This document shows, one piece after another, positions 50,853 through 59,708 of a stretch of DNA of 64,000 nucleotides (the first letter of the stretch is position 1; every line of letters starts with the position of its first letter). The stretch spans positions 62,001 to 126,000 of the forward strand of contig SVDM01000003.1 in assembly GCA_015058015.1 (NCBI GenBank), given 5' to 3'. Source of the DNA: Lachnospiraceae bacterium. GTDB taxonomy: Bacteria > Bacillota > Clostridia > Lachnospirales > Lachnospiraceae. The notes below the pieces were generated by a model that was not told the DNA's origin, did no database searches, and saw only the letters and a list, made by a program, of their open reading frames with translations. The position numbers and the translations under genes were made by a program.

Positions 50853-52909
50853 GATTCTATTTCCGTCTCGCCAAAGAGAATATAAAGAAAAACCGCAGAC
50901 TGTTTATACCACAGGTTCTTACTAATGCAGGCCTTTTAGCTATGTGCTACATAATCCTCTCTCTGGCATTGGATCAAAGGATAGCCCGCACAAGGGGAGG
51001 TAGCGTTCTCCCATTCTTTATGCAGATTGGCCTTATAGTAGTGGGCATACTTACATTTGCACTGACATTCTATATCAACAGTTTCCTTATGAAGCAGCGT
51101 AAATCCGAATTCGGACTCTACAATGTACTTGGTATGGAAAAGCGCCACATAGGAAGAGTACTGTTCTTTGAAAGTGCTATTTCTACTTTTATGTCCTTAG
51201 TCTTGAGCGCAGTATTCGGTGTTGTCTTCTATAAACTTTCAACCCTGATACTTTGCAGGATTGTTAACATCGAAACTATATTGGGATTCGACTTTACGTC
51301 ACTGTTTAGCCTTATTCCCCTGGCTATAGTCTTCATCGGACTATCTCTTTTGACATACATTGTCAACAGAATAAGCATTGCAAGAATGAAGCCGGTAGAG
51401 CTTATGGCCACCAAGCACACGGGAGAAAAAGAGCCAAAGATTAAAATCGTATGCCTGATTCTGGGACTTATCACTATTGGAATCGGATACTACTTAGCTT
51501 TAAGTGCCAGGAACCCATTAGAGGCTGTTCAGGACTTCTTCATAGCTGTACCCCTGGTAGTTATAGGAACCTACTTCCTGTTCATATCACTAACCATTAC
51601 AGTTTTAAAGATATTGAAGAAGCGAGACAACTTCTACTATAGCCCAAAGCACATGGTATCACTCTCCGGTCTCTTATACCGTATGAAGCAAAATGCCGTA
51701 GGCCTGGCATCCATTACAATTCTTGCAACCTGCGTTATAGTTATGCTTTCAACAACCATAAGTCTTTATGCCGGAATTGACAATAAACTTAAATCAACAT
51801 TTAAAGAGGATGTGATGGTATCCACGCTTTTCGTGGACAGAGACGAAGAAGGAGTAGGCTCCGGCAGATTCTCACATACTCCGATAGAATTATCCAAGCT
51901 ATCAGATATAGCCAAGAAAACTGCTGCAAGTCATAATGTTGAGATCAAGAATCTGTCTGCTTTTAACAACATAGGAACCTTTTTAGTTTACGAGGATTCC
52001 AAATTTACCATACAGCCCTTCATCGTTAACAGCGAGAAGCTGCTTCATTCTGCTTACTTTAACATAATCTCCGGGGAAACCTACGAAAGACTCACCGGAG
52101 AAACCTTGAACTTAAGTAAAGATGAAATCGCACTTTGCGACCTTTCTATCGTTAACAAGCACGTGCATGATTCAGAATTTACTTTGCTGGATAATACCTA
52201 TAAAGTTAAAACCAGAATTAATAGCTTCCCTATCACCAACGACATGACCTCTGTTACGGAAGGCTACGGAATAGTAGTGTCTGACAAGGATGTCTATAAT
52301 CACTTTGTTGAGCAGATCTCGTCCGCATCCGGTCTTCAGGAGCAAGGTTCCATTGCTTTCTCAGTTGTGGGTGGTGAGGCCGAGTATCGTAAGATAGAAG
52401 ATGACCTGATAAATAATACCCTTAATTACACCTCTAGTGTAATAGAAGGCGAGGAGAACAAAGCCACTTCTATCTCCACTGCTGTAGAAAACTATTGGGA
52501 TATGAAGCAGGGCCTTAATGAATCCCTTGGTTCTCTCCTCTTCCTTGGTATAATACTCTCAGTGGTATTCTTATTTGCAACAGTGCTTATCATCTACTAC
52601 AAGCAGATATCTGAAGGCTATGAGGACAGAAACAATTATCAGATTTTGAAAAAAGTAGGTTTAACAAATAAGGAAGTAAAAAGAAGCATAAGAAGCCAGA
52701 TTCTTATAGTATTCTTCCTTCCACTCATCATTGCGGGAATACATGTACTTGTGGCATTCCCGGTACTGACAAAGCTTCTCTCCATACTGTTTTTGGCAAG
52801 TAAGACCCTCTTCTTACTCTGCACCGTAGGAGCAGTTGCAGTCTTTGCCTTAGTATATGCAGCTATCTACGTATGCACCTCAAATACATATTACAAGATA
52901 GTAAACTAA
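50849..52909 (+). CDS. BceB-type ABC transporter permease
   Basis: This 686-residue permease has the BceB layout: about ten membrane helices, FtsX domains at the N- and C-terminal sides, and a large extracytoplasmic domain between helices 7 and 8 (about residues 305-545). The start MRFYFRLAKENIKKNRRLFIPQ is typical of the family. The external domain is where such transporters interact with peptide antibiotics bound to lipid II cycle intermediates. The actual substrate is not readable here. Confidence 0.93.
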   Translation: MRFYFRLAKENIKKNRRLFIPQVLTNAGLLAMCYIILSLALDQRIARTRGGSVLPFFMQIGLIVVGILTFALTFYINSFLMKQRKSEFGLYNVLGMEKRHIGRVLFFESAISTFMSLVLSAVFGVVFYKLSTLILCRIVNIETILGFDFTSLFSLIPLAIVFIGLSLLTYIVNRISIARMKPVELMATKHTGEKEPKIKIVCLILGLITIGIGYYLALSARNPLEAVQDFFIAVPLVVIGTYFLFISLTITVLKILKKRDNFYYSPKHMVSLSGLLYRMKQNAVGLASITILATCVIVMLSTTISLYAGIDNKLKSTFKEDVMVSTLFVDRDEEGVGSGRFSHTPIELSKLSDIAKKTAASHNVEIKNLSAFNNIGTFLVYEDSKFTIQPFIVNSEKLLHSAYFNIISGETYERLTGETLNLSKDEIALCDLSIVNKHVHDSEFTLLDNTYKVKTRINSFPITNDMTSVTEGYGIVVSDKDVYNHFVEQISSASGLQEQGSIAFSVVGGEAEYRKIEDDLINNTLNYTSSVIEGEENKATSISTAVENYWDMKQGLNESLGSLLFLGIILSVVFLFATVLIIYYKQISEGYEDRNNYQILKKVGLTNKEVKRSIRSQILIVFFLPLIIAGIHVLVAFPVLTKLLSILFLASKTLFLLCTVGAVAVFALVYAAIYVCTSNTYYKIVN

Positions 52910-52939
52910 AAAAGAGTTCCCCTTTGTGGGAACTCTTTT
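52909..52939. terminator. bidirectional terminator between BceB and PrsW genes
   Basis: A perfect 12-bp stem (AAAAGAGTTCCC with GGGAACTCTTTT) has A and T runs on both sides and separates convergent genes. Confidence 0.88.
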
Positions 52940-52951
52940 GCTTATGTCTTA

Positions 52952-53650
52952 TTATTGATTAGATACCGGCCTGTCTTCTCTTGAATACTGATGTAATCTT
53001 ATAACGGCCACAATATCAAGGGCCACAACAGCCACGATAAAGATGATGGTTCCGATAAAGGAATCCAAGGCTGCCACCACATCATATCCACCATGTAAAA
53101 CAATGGGCACAATCAAAGACATCTTACGAGCATATGCATATCCTGCTCTGTCACCGGCTATCTCTGCCGCTTTGGAAGCTCCGTAGTAATGGCCCATAAA
53201 AATGGCAAAGATGCAATGGGCGGGAATAGCTGTAAGCATCCTGATAACCGCCGTCTCGAATCCGTATCTCACAACGTACATAATATTCTCGGCAATGGCA
53301 AATCCCATTCCGGTACACACAGCATAGACGATGCCGTCAAAATGATAGTTAAATGCGGGATTGTTCCAGCTACATCTTTCCATAATAAAGAACTTACCCA
53401 CTTCTTCAAGAAGTGCCACAACGATGAAGTTCTCAATGAGCATATAAACAATTCCCCGGGTGTTAAGCATGGACACAAAGAGTCCGTCCAGACAATTCTC
53501 CAAAAATGCTATGGGGAATACTGACACAGCACCAAGCAGTATCAGCATAAAAATAAGCATAGCCGGTTCCTTCTCCTGCTTATCTAATTTGTAAACCCTA
53601 AGAATCAGGTATAGTCCCGGTATAACCGCTAACCATATTAAAAACGTCAT
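52952..53650 (-). CDS. PrsW family intramembrane metalloprotease
   Basis: This 232-residue polytopic protein has the PrsW motifs: EEVGKFFIM (EExxK), a central HCIFAIFMGHYYG, and a final His-containing motif (VLHGGYD) within about eight membrane helices. In Bacillus, PrsW starts the degradation of anti-sigma factor RsiW, but no sigma or anti-sigma gene is adjacent, so the substrate is open. The start at 53650 (MTFLIW) has GGAGAA upstream; an in-frame upstream ATG at 53695 would add a non-conserved stretch. Confidence 0.9.
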   Translation of the reverse strand: MTFLIWLAVIPGLYLILRVYKLDKQEKEPAMLIFMLILLGAVSVFPIAFLENCLDGLFVSMLNTRGIVYMLIENFIVVALLEEVGKFFIMERCSWNNPAFNYHFDGIVYAVCTGMGFAIAENIMYVVRYGFETAVIRMLTAIPAHCIFAIFMGHYYGASKAAEIAGDRAGYAYARKMSLIVPIVLHGGYDVVAALDSFIGTIIFIVAVVALDIVAVIRLHQYSREDRPVSNQ

Positions 53651-53817
53651 ATTATTCTCCTCATCCGGGCAACGGTATATAATTGCCCTCAACACAATTT
53701 AGTATATAATCAAATGCTTATCTTTTCAAGGAAAAGAGTAGGGTATAATCTTCATTTTTCACCATATTTACTGCGTTTTTTTACCTGGACATAAGGAAAG
53801 TCTTGGGGCCAAAACTA

Positions 53818-53847
53818 TTTACAAAGGCTTGATTTCTATGAGATAAT
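53818..53847 (+). promoter_or_regulatory. candidate promoter of the lipoprotein gene
   Basis: TTTACA and GATAAT are separated by 18 nt, about 35 nt upstream of the start codon at 53883. Confidence 0.55.
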
Positions 53848-53882
53848 CATTGCGGTATAAAAATGGTGATTGGAGAAGAACC

Positions 53883-54413
53883 ATGAATAAAAAGACTAAT
53901 ATTTTACTGACATCAGGTGCTTTAATCTGCTGTCTTATGTTTCTTGCAGGTTGCGAAAAGAAGCAGGAAAGACCGGTTTATCCTGAGGATTTAACGGAAG
54001 AAAGCTCCAGCAGTATTGCACCCGCCATAGCAGGCACCAAAACTTTCAGTTTTACCTACACCGTATCTAACGATCGTACAGGTAAAGTAATATATACCAT
54101 AGATGTATCCGGTTCAGGCGCCGTAGCAGCTACATACAAACCCGCCGGTGCAGAATCTGATGATACTGTAAACAAAGAGCTTACCAAGGACGATTTAAAA
54201 GAACTTGAAGATATCCTTGATAAGCACAATTGTCTAAGCTGGAACGGTTTTACAACCACCACAGCTAATCGCGATAAGGGCAGCTTTTCATTTTATTATG
54301 CCAACAATGACGGCAACAGCATCTCCGCTTCGGGAATAGGAAGTTTCCCTGAAGGATATGAAGAGACAAAGGCTGAGCTTATTGCTTTCTTTAGTAAATA
54401 TTTCAAAAAGTAA
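53883..54413 (+). CDS. Small secreted lipoprotein of unknown function
   Basis: This 176-residue protein has a lipoprotein signal peptide with lipobox LAGC (Cys24 or so, in LMFLAGCEKK), a Ser/Glu linker, and a beta-rich domain with TFSFTYTVSNDRTGKVIYTI and KGSFSFYYANNDGNSISAS. No family is recognised. It stands alone between the divergent PrsW gene and the convergent DUF169 gene. The ATG at 53883 has GGAGAAG upstream and starts the signal peptide. Confidence 0.82.
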   Translation: MNKKTNILLTSGALICCLMFLAGCEKKQERPVYPEDLTEESSSSIAPAIAGTKTFSFTYTVSNDRTGKVIYTIDVSGSGAVAATYKPAGAESDDTVNKELTKDDLKELEDILDKHNCLSWNGFTTTTANRDKGSFSFYYANNDGNSISASGIGSFPEGYEETKAELIAFFSKYFKK

Positions 54414-54437
54414 TGATTTAATCGTTTTTTCACATTT

Positions 54438-54474
54438 GAGGGGCGGTCTATGGGTCAGCCGCCCCCCTTCTCTG
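54438..54474. terminator. terminator between convergent lipoprotein and DUF169 genes
   Basis: GGGGCGG and CCGCCCC form a perfect 7-bp stem. The T-rich stretch is modest on both strands. Confidence 0.6.
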
Positions 54475-54493
54475 TTATTGTCCTATTATTTTC

Positions 54494-55309
54494 TTATTTT
54501 CCGGCGTCTAACGCCCAGACCTTTCCCTCATCAAGCCCCCAGGCTTTAAACATCCTGTTGTAGAATGCAGGTCTTGCATAATCATATTCCATATTCATCT
54601 GGAATGAACTATGGGTCATTCCCCTCATCTGCAGCCACTCCATGCCCTTTATAAGCTCATCAAACTTATTATTCGGCACAGCTAAGATTACATCATCCTC
54701 GCTGGTATTGGCCTGTTTGTAGTCTCCCGGATCCGGGAAAGATACCCGATACTCTCCCTTTGTTATAGCGGGAATGATTCCCCATACGCAGGAATCGATG
54801 GCATCAAATTCTGTCTTCATGGTGGTTCCGCTCTGGGTCTTGATACCGAAGACTATGGTTCTAAGCTCGCCGTTACGGCAATTGATAACAATAACATCCG
54901 GCTCAAATTCCGCCGTCGCCAAAGGCGATGTAAGAATTCCCGAATACACCCCGGTAGGCAGATGCGGAATATTCTCGATAAATGTCGCCGCTGCATCCGG
55001 ATCGTTAATTCCTATAACCGGCAAAAGCTCGTTAAATGCCGGCGTACCCTTTTCCAGTTTAAACTGTCCGTAAGAAATCAGGGGTGCCCAGCACCAGTGA
55101 TCCTGCTTCTGCATATAGACAGTTTTGCCTTCCCTTCTTGAGAGTGCAAAGGCCTGACAGAGTGCAAGATGCTGACCATAGTCCCTCATGGGGTACACTG
55201 CCCCTTTAGGAACCTCACTTTCATCCTTAATCATCTTCAGTGCCATTGCGTCATAGCGTTGACCTATTGTGGTTTTCAGTAATTCTGAAATCCTTTTGTT
55301 TCTTTCCAT
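54494..55309 (-). CDS. DUF169 domain-containing protein
   Basis: This 271-residue cytosolic protein matches DUF169 (COG2043): CQAFALSRREGKTVYMQKQD followed by HWCWAPL, then SPLATAEFEPDVIVINCRNG, and near the end FPDPGDYKQANTSEDDVILA and VPNNKFDELIKGMEWL. Members occur in anaerobes and methanogens; several conserved Cys suggest a metal or redox role, but function is unknown. A GGGAGG site precedes the ATG. Confidence 0.85.
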   Translation of the reverse strand: MERNKRISELLKTTIGQRYDAMALKMIKDESEVPKGAVYPMRDYGQHLALCQAFALSRREGKTVYMQKQDHWCWAPLISYGQFKLEKGTPAFNELLPVIGINDPDAAATFIENIPHLPTGVYSGILTSPLATAEFEPDVIVINCRNGELRTIVFGIKTQSGTTMKTEFDAIDSCVWGIIPAITKGEYRVSFPDPGDYKQANTSEDDVILAVPNNKFDELIKGMEWLQMRGMTHSSFQMNMEYDYARPAFYNRMFKAWGLDEGKVWALDAGK

Positions 55310-55409
55310 AAGAATACCTCCCTAGATAAATCTTAAAGCTATTCCCCGCAGCAAGAAACAATCACCCTAATGTCATTATAGCACTTTCCCATAAAATAAA
55401 AGCATCGAA

Positions 55410-55484
55410 TTAGTCTTCGTCACGTAAGGTCTCTGCCAGGTCGCGAAGTCTTGCGACCTCCTTTTTCCGCGCCTCTTTTGACAC
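55410..55484 (-). CDS. possible small ORF or remnant of a gene end
   Basis: A GTG at 55484 with AGGAG 9 nt upstream opens a 24-codon frame of charged, helix-prone sequence (VSKEARKKEVARLRDLAET then LRDED and stop). The frame is open for eight more codons upstream to a TAA. It could be a small protein upstream of DUF169 or the remnant of a longer gene. No homologue is recognised, and the region can also form a GC hairpin. Confidence 0.25.
   Translation of the reverse strand: MSKEARKKEVARLRDLAETLRDED
55438..55468 (+). terminator. possible terminator hairpin
   Basis: AGGTCGC and GCGACCT form a perfect 7-bp stem followed by CCTTTTT on the plus strand. No plus-strand gene is directly upstream, so its role is unclear. 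Confidence 0.35.
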
Positions 55485-55521
55485 GGACCGACTCTCCTGA
55501 CCAGCTTATTGCGCACATTTA

Positions 55522-55761
55522 GGTGGCTGTATATACTACATACACAATTGATTCGGCGGGAACCGAAGAGTGAGATATACGATTACATAAATCAAGCCTC
55601 CGAAATAGCAAGACTGTCATATATGGTCTTGATGTTTCGGAGGCTTTGATTATGTTATCTGATAGCTCACCGGAGTGGAGCCGATATTGTGTATGTAGTA
55701 TATACAGCCACCGTATTATAACGCATTAACTTGAGTCAGTAGAACCGTCCCCGTGACTCAA
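55522..55761 (+). repeat. family B hairpin element, copy B3
   Basis: The main hairpin (55522-55712) has a perfect 27-bp outer stem beginning GGTGGCTGTATAT and ending ATATACAGCCACC. The conserved core and internal stem AGCCTCCGAAA/TTTCGGAGGCT follow. After a spacer a tail hairpin TTGAGTCA...TGACTCAA encloses AGAACCGTCCCCG (55731-55761). The tail contains the stop codon of the minus-strand ABC ATPase gene. Confidence 0.9.
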
Positions 55762-56840
55762 AAGGTTATCATTATTTGATTGGTGAGCTCCCCCTCAACC
55801 ACTTCATATTCAATAGCCCTTGTAATGCCTTCTAAGAGTTTCATCGACAGCTCTTCTCCTTTCTCAAGGACATTCTTCTCCGGGCCATTATATCTGACCT
55901 CCATGGAAGCTGTTGCATCCTCGTCTGAATACATAATGGTAACCTCCACCTTAGGGTCAGACAAGGCAGGAATCATGATAACATGAACCAGTTCCTCAAA
56001 GGCATGCCTTATATGCGCAGTAAGTACATGGGGGAACTGATTCTTGACAGCATATAGTTCAATTCCTTCAGACAGGCCGATATAATCGTAGTCTTTATCT
56101 TCAATGCGTATTTCATGGACCTTCAGCTTCTTAATAAAGCGCCTCGTCAACTCTTTCTCGGGATTATCGAATATTTGCTCCGGGGTGCCGTCTTCGTATA
56201 TGCCTCCCTGATCCATGTAGAAGACCCTGTTGCAGATTGCTCTGGCAAATCTCATCTCATGAGTCACAATCATAAGAATCTTGCCGGTTTTGGCCAGTTC
56301 TCTAATAACCGCCTCAACCTCTCCTACCATGGTGGGGTCTAAGGCCGATGTGGGCTCGTCAAAGAAGATTACCTCGGGGTCCATGGCAAGGGTTCTTGCT
56401 ATGGCAATACGCTGTTTCTGGCCACCGGATAATTCATCCGGATAGTTTAAGGCTTTTTCAGCCAGTCCTACCATACGAAGAAGTCTCATTCCCTCATCGT
56501 AGGCCTCCTGTTTTGACTTACCCAGAAGATCCATGGGAGCCGCCATGATATTTTCAATAACAGTCATATGCCCGAACAGATTGAAGGACTGGAATACCAT
56601 TCCCATCTTTCTTCGAATCCTGTTAATGTCACAGGCCGGGTCTGTTATCTCTTCATCATCTATGAAGACCTTGCCTGATGTAGGTCTTTCAAGTAGGTTA
56701 AGACATCGAATCAAGGTGCTTTTTCCCGTTCCCGAAGGGCCGATAATGGATATTACATCTCCGTCATTGATGGTTACAGATACATCCTTAAGGGGTATGG
56801 CGTTATCATATTGTTTGCGCAGATGCTCTATTCTAATCAT
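55758..56840 (-). CDS. Amino-acid ABC transporter ATPase with extra C-terminal domain
   Basis: This 360-residue protein has a PAAT-type ATPase (about 1-240): Walker A GPSGTGKST, signature LSGGQKQRIAIARTL, Walker B VIFFDEPTSALD, H-loop VTHEMRFA. The last roughly 115 residues are not present in ordinary GlnQ proteins (about 240 residues). They contain AFEELVHVIMIPAL and TNQIMITF, a pattern reminiscent of a degenerate GHKL/anti-sigma kinase fold. The start overlaps the permease gene by 8 nt. The stop lies within element B3. Confidence 0.92.
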   Translation of the reverse strand: MIRIEHLRKQYDNAIPLKDVSVTINDGDVISIIGPSGTGKSTLIRCLNLLERPTSGKVFIDDEEITDPACDINRIRRKMGMVFQSFNLFGHMTVIENIMAAPMDLLGKSKQEAYDEGMRLLRMVGLAEKALNYPDELSGGQKQRIAIARTLAMDPEVIFFDEPTSALDPTMVGEVEAVIRELAKTGKILMIVTHEMRFARAICNRVFYMDQGGIYEDGTPEQIFDNPEKELTRRFIKKLKVHEIRIEDKDYDYIGLSEGIELYAVKNQFPHVLTAHIRHAFEELVHVIMIPALSDPKVEVTIMYSDEDATASMEVRYNGPEKNVLEKGEELSMKLLEGITRAIEYEVVEGELTNQIMITF

Positions 56841-58392
56841 CAGTCTTCACCCCCTTTAGGATATCCTCACGCTTGCGACGCTTGGGGTTAATATTTATCT
56901 CTATCCTGCTTACCAGAAAAGCTATAAGCCCCTCTATCAGGAAATATATTATGGAGAGGGATATCAGGGCGAAGAAGGCCTCATATGTACGGCTTCTTAC
57001 GATATCCGCCATCTTAGTCAAATCAGGTACCGCAATATAACCCACAATGGCTGTAGCCTTAATAAGCCCTACTATCTCCGATTTATAGGAGGGCAGAATA
57101 AAGGGCAATGCCTGGGGAAATATCACCTTGTAGAAAGTCTTTCTGTTGGAATATCCAAGAGCATAGGCCGCCTCGTACTGGCCTCTGTCTATGGCCGACA
57201 CTCCGGTTCTTAGCATGCCGAAGACCGCCGCCCCAAAGGTCAGGGTGAAGCCCAGCACCGCCACATATAATCCGTCTATGGCCACGGAGGCAAATATAAT
57301 ATAGTAAAGCACCATAAGCAGCACTACCATGGGCATTCCCTGTATTATCCAAGTGCATATGGCGAATACCTTGTTAAGGGCCTTGTTACCGTTTCTGCAG
57401 GCCATAAATACCCCGTAACCTAAAGCGGTACCCAGTATAATGGACAGCACTGTCAAAATCATGGTATTAAGAAGACCTTCGGCAAACAGCCTCCACCTGT
57501 TCTCTTTTATAAAGGTCTTATGAAAATTATTGGCTATGGTATCAAAGAAATTCCCGGCGATGGCATCAGTCCTTTTTATCAAAGGTCTTGAGCCCGCTTC
57601 ATAATAGCTCTCTGAAAAGTACACACTTTGAGCTCTCTCTTCGGTTATGGAAATTGCCGAAGCGCCTACATCTCCCCTTCCGGATTGAATGTAGGGAATT
57701 ATAGCGGCAAAGCTCATAGTGGAAATCTCTAACTTGTAGTCTCTGTCTATGCAGAATCTTGCCAGGAGATCAATATCGATACCCACCGGCTCGGTTCCTA
57801 CGTAGTAGTTGAACGGAGCACCGGTTCCTGTTGTAGCCAGTACCAGGGACCCCTTCGTTCCCGGAACCTTACTGTAATCCGGCACCACTCTTTCTTCCTC
57901 AGGACCCTTGGTCCATCTGTAACGGAGTTTCGCCAGTTCTCCGCTTATCTTAAAGTCCGATAGCCACTCGTTAAACTCGTCCCGAAGCTTGGCTCCCTTC
58001 TCATTCTTTGGGAATATACAGCCATAATCCGTTACGAACAAATCCTCCTCGATATATGTCAAATCCGGATTCTCTGCAATAGTATTCAGAAGAATAGGCT
58101 CATCGTCAAAAAAAGCATCAATCTTTCCGGACTTTAATGCCTCCACAACATCGGACATGGAGTTAAACTGCTTAATGGTGGCATTGGGAAATCTCTCTTC
58201 CACAATTCTGTCAGTTATGGTCCCCTCAGCAACACCAATGGTTTTACCATCCAGTTCGCTTAGGGTTTTATATTTGCCGGGCGGCATCTCTCCGGCAGCG
58301 TTAATCATAATAGTTGGAATAATGCCCAGACTTAAGGCTATGATTCCCCCAATTAAAAGAGATAGAAATCTCCTTCTTTGTTTATTATTCAT
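56833..58392 (-). CDS. Fused substrate-binding and permease protein of an amino-acid ABC transporter
   Basis: This 519-residue protein joins substrate-binding regions to a HisM/GlnP-type permease. After an N-terminal membrane segment, residues about 44-165 match the second lobe of a PAAT binding protein (LSELDGKTIGVAEGT, then FPKNEKGAKLRDEFNEWL). Residues about 180-270 match the first lobe (GSLVLATTGTGAPFNYY, GIDIDLLARF, VYFSESYYEAG). The lobe order is therefore reversed compared with a normal binding protein. Residues about 295-510 are the permease with five membrane helices and the EAA-type loop (YEAAYALGYSNRKTFYKVIF). The start at 58392 has GGGGGG upstream. The substrate is probably a polar amino acid. 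Confidence 0.9.
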   Translation of the reverse strand: MNNKQRRRFLSLLIGGIIALSLGIIPTIMINAAGEMPPGKYKTLSELDGKTIGVAEGTITDRIVEERFPNATIKQFNSMSDVVEALKSGKIDAFFDDEPILLNTIAENPDLTYIEEDLFVTDYGCIFPKNEKGAKLRDEFNEWLSDFKISGELAKLRYRWTKGPEEERVVPDYSKVPGTKGSLVLATTGTGAPFNYYVGTEPVGIDIDLLARFCIDRDYKLEISTMSFAAIIPYIQSGRGDVGASAISITEERAQSVYFSESYYEAGSRPLIKRTDAIAGNFFDTIANNFHKTFIKENRWRLFAEGLLNTMILTVLSIILGTALGYGVFMACRNGNKALNKVFAICTWIIQGMPMVVLLMVLYYIIFASVAIDGLYVAVLGFTLTFGAAVFGMLRTGVSAIDRGQYEAAYALGYSNRKTFYKVIFPQALPFILPSYKSEIVGLIKATAIVGYIAVPDLTKMADIVRSRTYEAFFALISLSIIYFLIEGLIAFLVSRIEININPKRRKREDILKGVKTDD

Positions 58393-58428
58393 GAACGTTC
58401 CCCCCATCCATATACTACCATTATACAT

Positions 58429-58474
58429 AAAAAAAGTAAGCCTGTGGGGAGAAAACTTATCCCCCTACAGGCTT
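58429..58474 (-). terminator. terminator after the CapA family gene
   Basis: AAGCCTGTAGGGG pairs with CCCCACAGGCTT with a small mismatch, followed by a T run on the minus strand, 20 nt after the stop at 58495. Confidence 0.85.
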
Positions 58475-58494
58475 AGGCTATATAAACTATTATT

Positions 58495-59691
58495 TTAGGA
58501 GAGAACTGCCTCGTCACCGTCCCAGGTAAGCTTTGCATTAAGACCTGCTTCGGTGGTTATCCTTTGCATATAATCAAATATCTCCTGTCCCACTTCACCT
58601 TGTCCGTGGATATAAGGGATTCCGCTTTTTTCAGTCTTCATAAGCACCACTCTGTTGGAGATTATCTTACCGTCCTCAATTATAAGCTTCGCAACAGGAC
58701 AGTATACAGACTCAGGCTGGAAAGGATATGTGGGGTATTCCGGATCCGGCACAAATCCGAATCTGGCTATCCTTTGCTTCACCCATTCTGCATTGTGGGC
58801 ATCTCCGTGGACTTTTCCCTTAAATCCCGGGGCTAACTGGGGTGTATACATTACAAAGTTATTCAAACCGTGGTATATGGCCTTGCCTTTGTATATCTCA
58901 AAACCGTGAGATACATGGCTGTGAGATGCCATAACCGCGTCTGCTCCGTTATCTATTGCCATATGGGAAATAACCCTTTCCCAGGCATCCACAAGCACAG
59001 GCCTGTGGACGTATCCCTTGTGAAAATATACGATAAGAATATCGCACATTTCTTTTGTTTTCCGAATCTCCTCTGACATTTTCAAAAGGGCCTCAGGGTC
59101 TAAGTAATTATCTCCCTTAAAGTCGGCATCAAAATGCACCGGCTCCTTAAGGCTCCAATTGTCATACTCCTGCTTGCCCGTACGCTGAGCTTCAACGGAT
59201 AAGGCGTCTGTAGGGGTATAGGCGCGGAAGAAGTTAATGGGGGCTGTTCCCGCCTGATTCGGTCCCGCAAACTGCTGCTTGCCTCCCACAGCGTTGTACG
59301 CTAAGACTCCTATCTTTACTCCGCCTTTTTCAACGAAGGCCGGCTTTCTTGCCTCCTCTTCGTTCATTCCGCCTCCCGCATGGGCTATGCCGTTGGCTTC
59401 GCACCATGCGATTGTATCTCTTACACCATCTTCTTTGAAGTCGTAGAAGTGGTTTCCTGAAAGAGTCACCAGGTCAACTCGCGTCTTTACGGGGTCAAGG
59501 GACTTGGTGAGATTGCCTTCCACCGACCTTTCCACAGGCCTTGCAAGGTAGGCCTCCTCTAACTGAAACATTCTGAAATCAGCCTTATCAAGAAGGTCCG
59601 TTACTCCCTCGCAAAGCTTAGCAGGTGTAAGTTCCGGATCGGAACTGGGAATTGAAAAATCCCCGCCGAATATAAGTGTTTGTCTTGCCAT
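58495..59691 (-). CDS. CapA family protein (PGA_cap metallophosphatase fold)
   Basis: This 398-residue protein belongs to the CapA/PgsA family, with the calcineurin-like elements IFGGDFSIPSS, TLSGNHFYDFKEDG, GGGMNEEEARKPAFVEKGGV and ADAVMASHSHVSHGFEIYKG. Relatives act in poly-gamma-glutamate capsule synthesis or release, but many stand alone with unknown roles. No capBC is nearby and no signal peptide is visible, which argues against a capsule role here. It lies 18 nt after the MatC-like gene. Confidence 0.88.
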   Translation of the reverse strand: MARQTLIFGGDFSIPSSDPELTPAKLCEGVTDLLDKADFRMFQLEEAYLARPVERSVEGNLTKSLDPVKTRVDLVTLSGNHFYDFKEDGVRDTIAWCEANGIAHAGGGMNEEEARKPAFVEKGGVKIGVLAYNAVGGKQQFAGPNQAGTAPINFFRAYTPTDALSVEAQRTGKQEYDNWSLKEPVHFDADFKGDNYLDPEALLKMSEEIRKTKEMCDILIVYFHKGYVHRPVLVDAWERVISHMAIDNGADAVMASHSHVSHGFEIYKGKAIYHGLNNFVMYTPQLAPGFKGKVHGDAHNAEWVKQRIARFGFVPDPEYPTYPFQPESVYCPVAKLIIEDGKIISNRVVLMKTEKSGIPYIHGQGEVGQEIFDYMQRITTEAGLNAKLTWDGDEAVLS

Positions 59692-59708
59692 AATATTTCC
59701 TCGTTTCC

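Larger units (their letters stand above)
55310..55757. other. intergenic region holding a possible small ORF and element B3
   Basis: The region between the DUF169 start and the ABC ATPase stop holds a GC hairpin with T run on the plus strand (55438-55467), a possible 24-codon reading frame on the minus strand, and family B element B3. No other gene was found. Confidence 0.7.
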
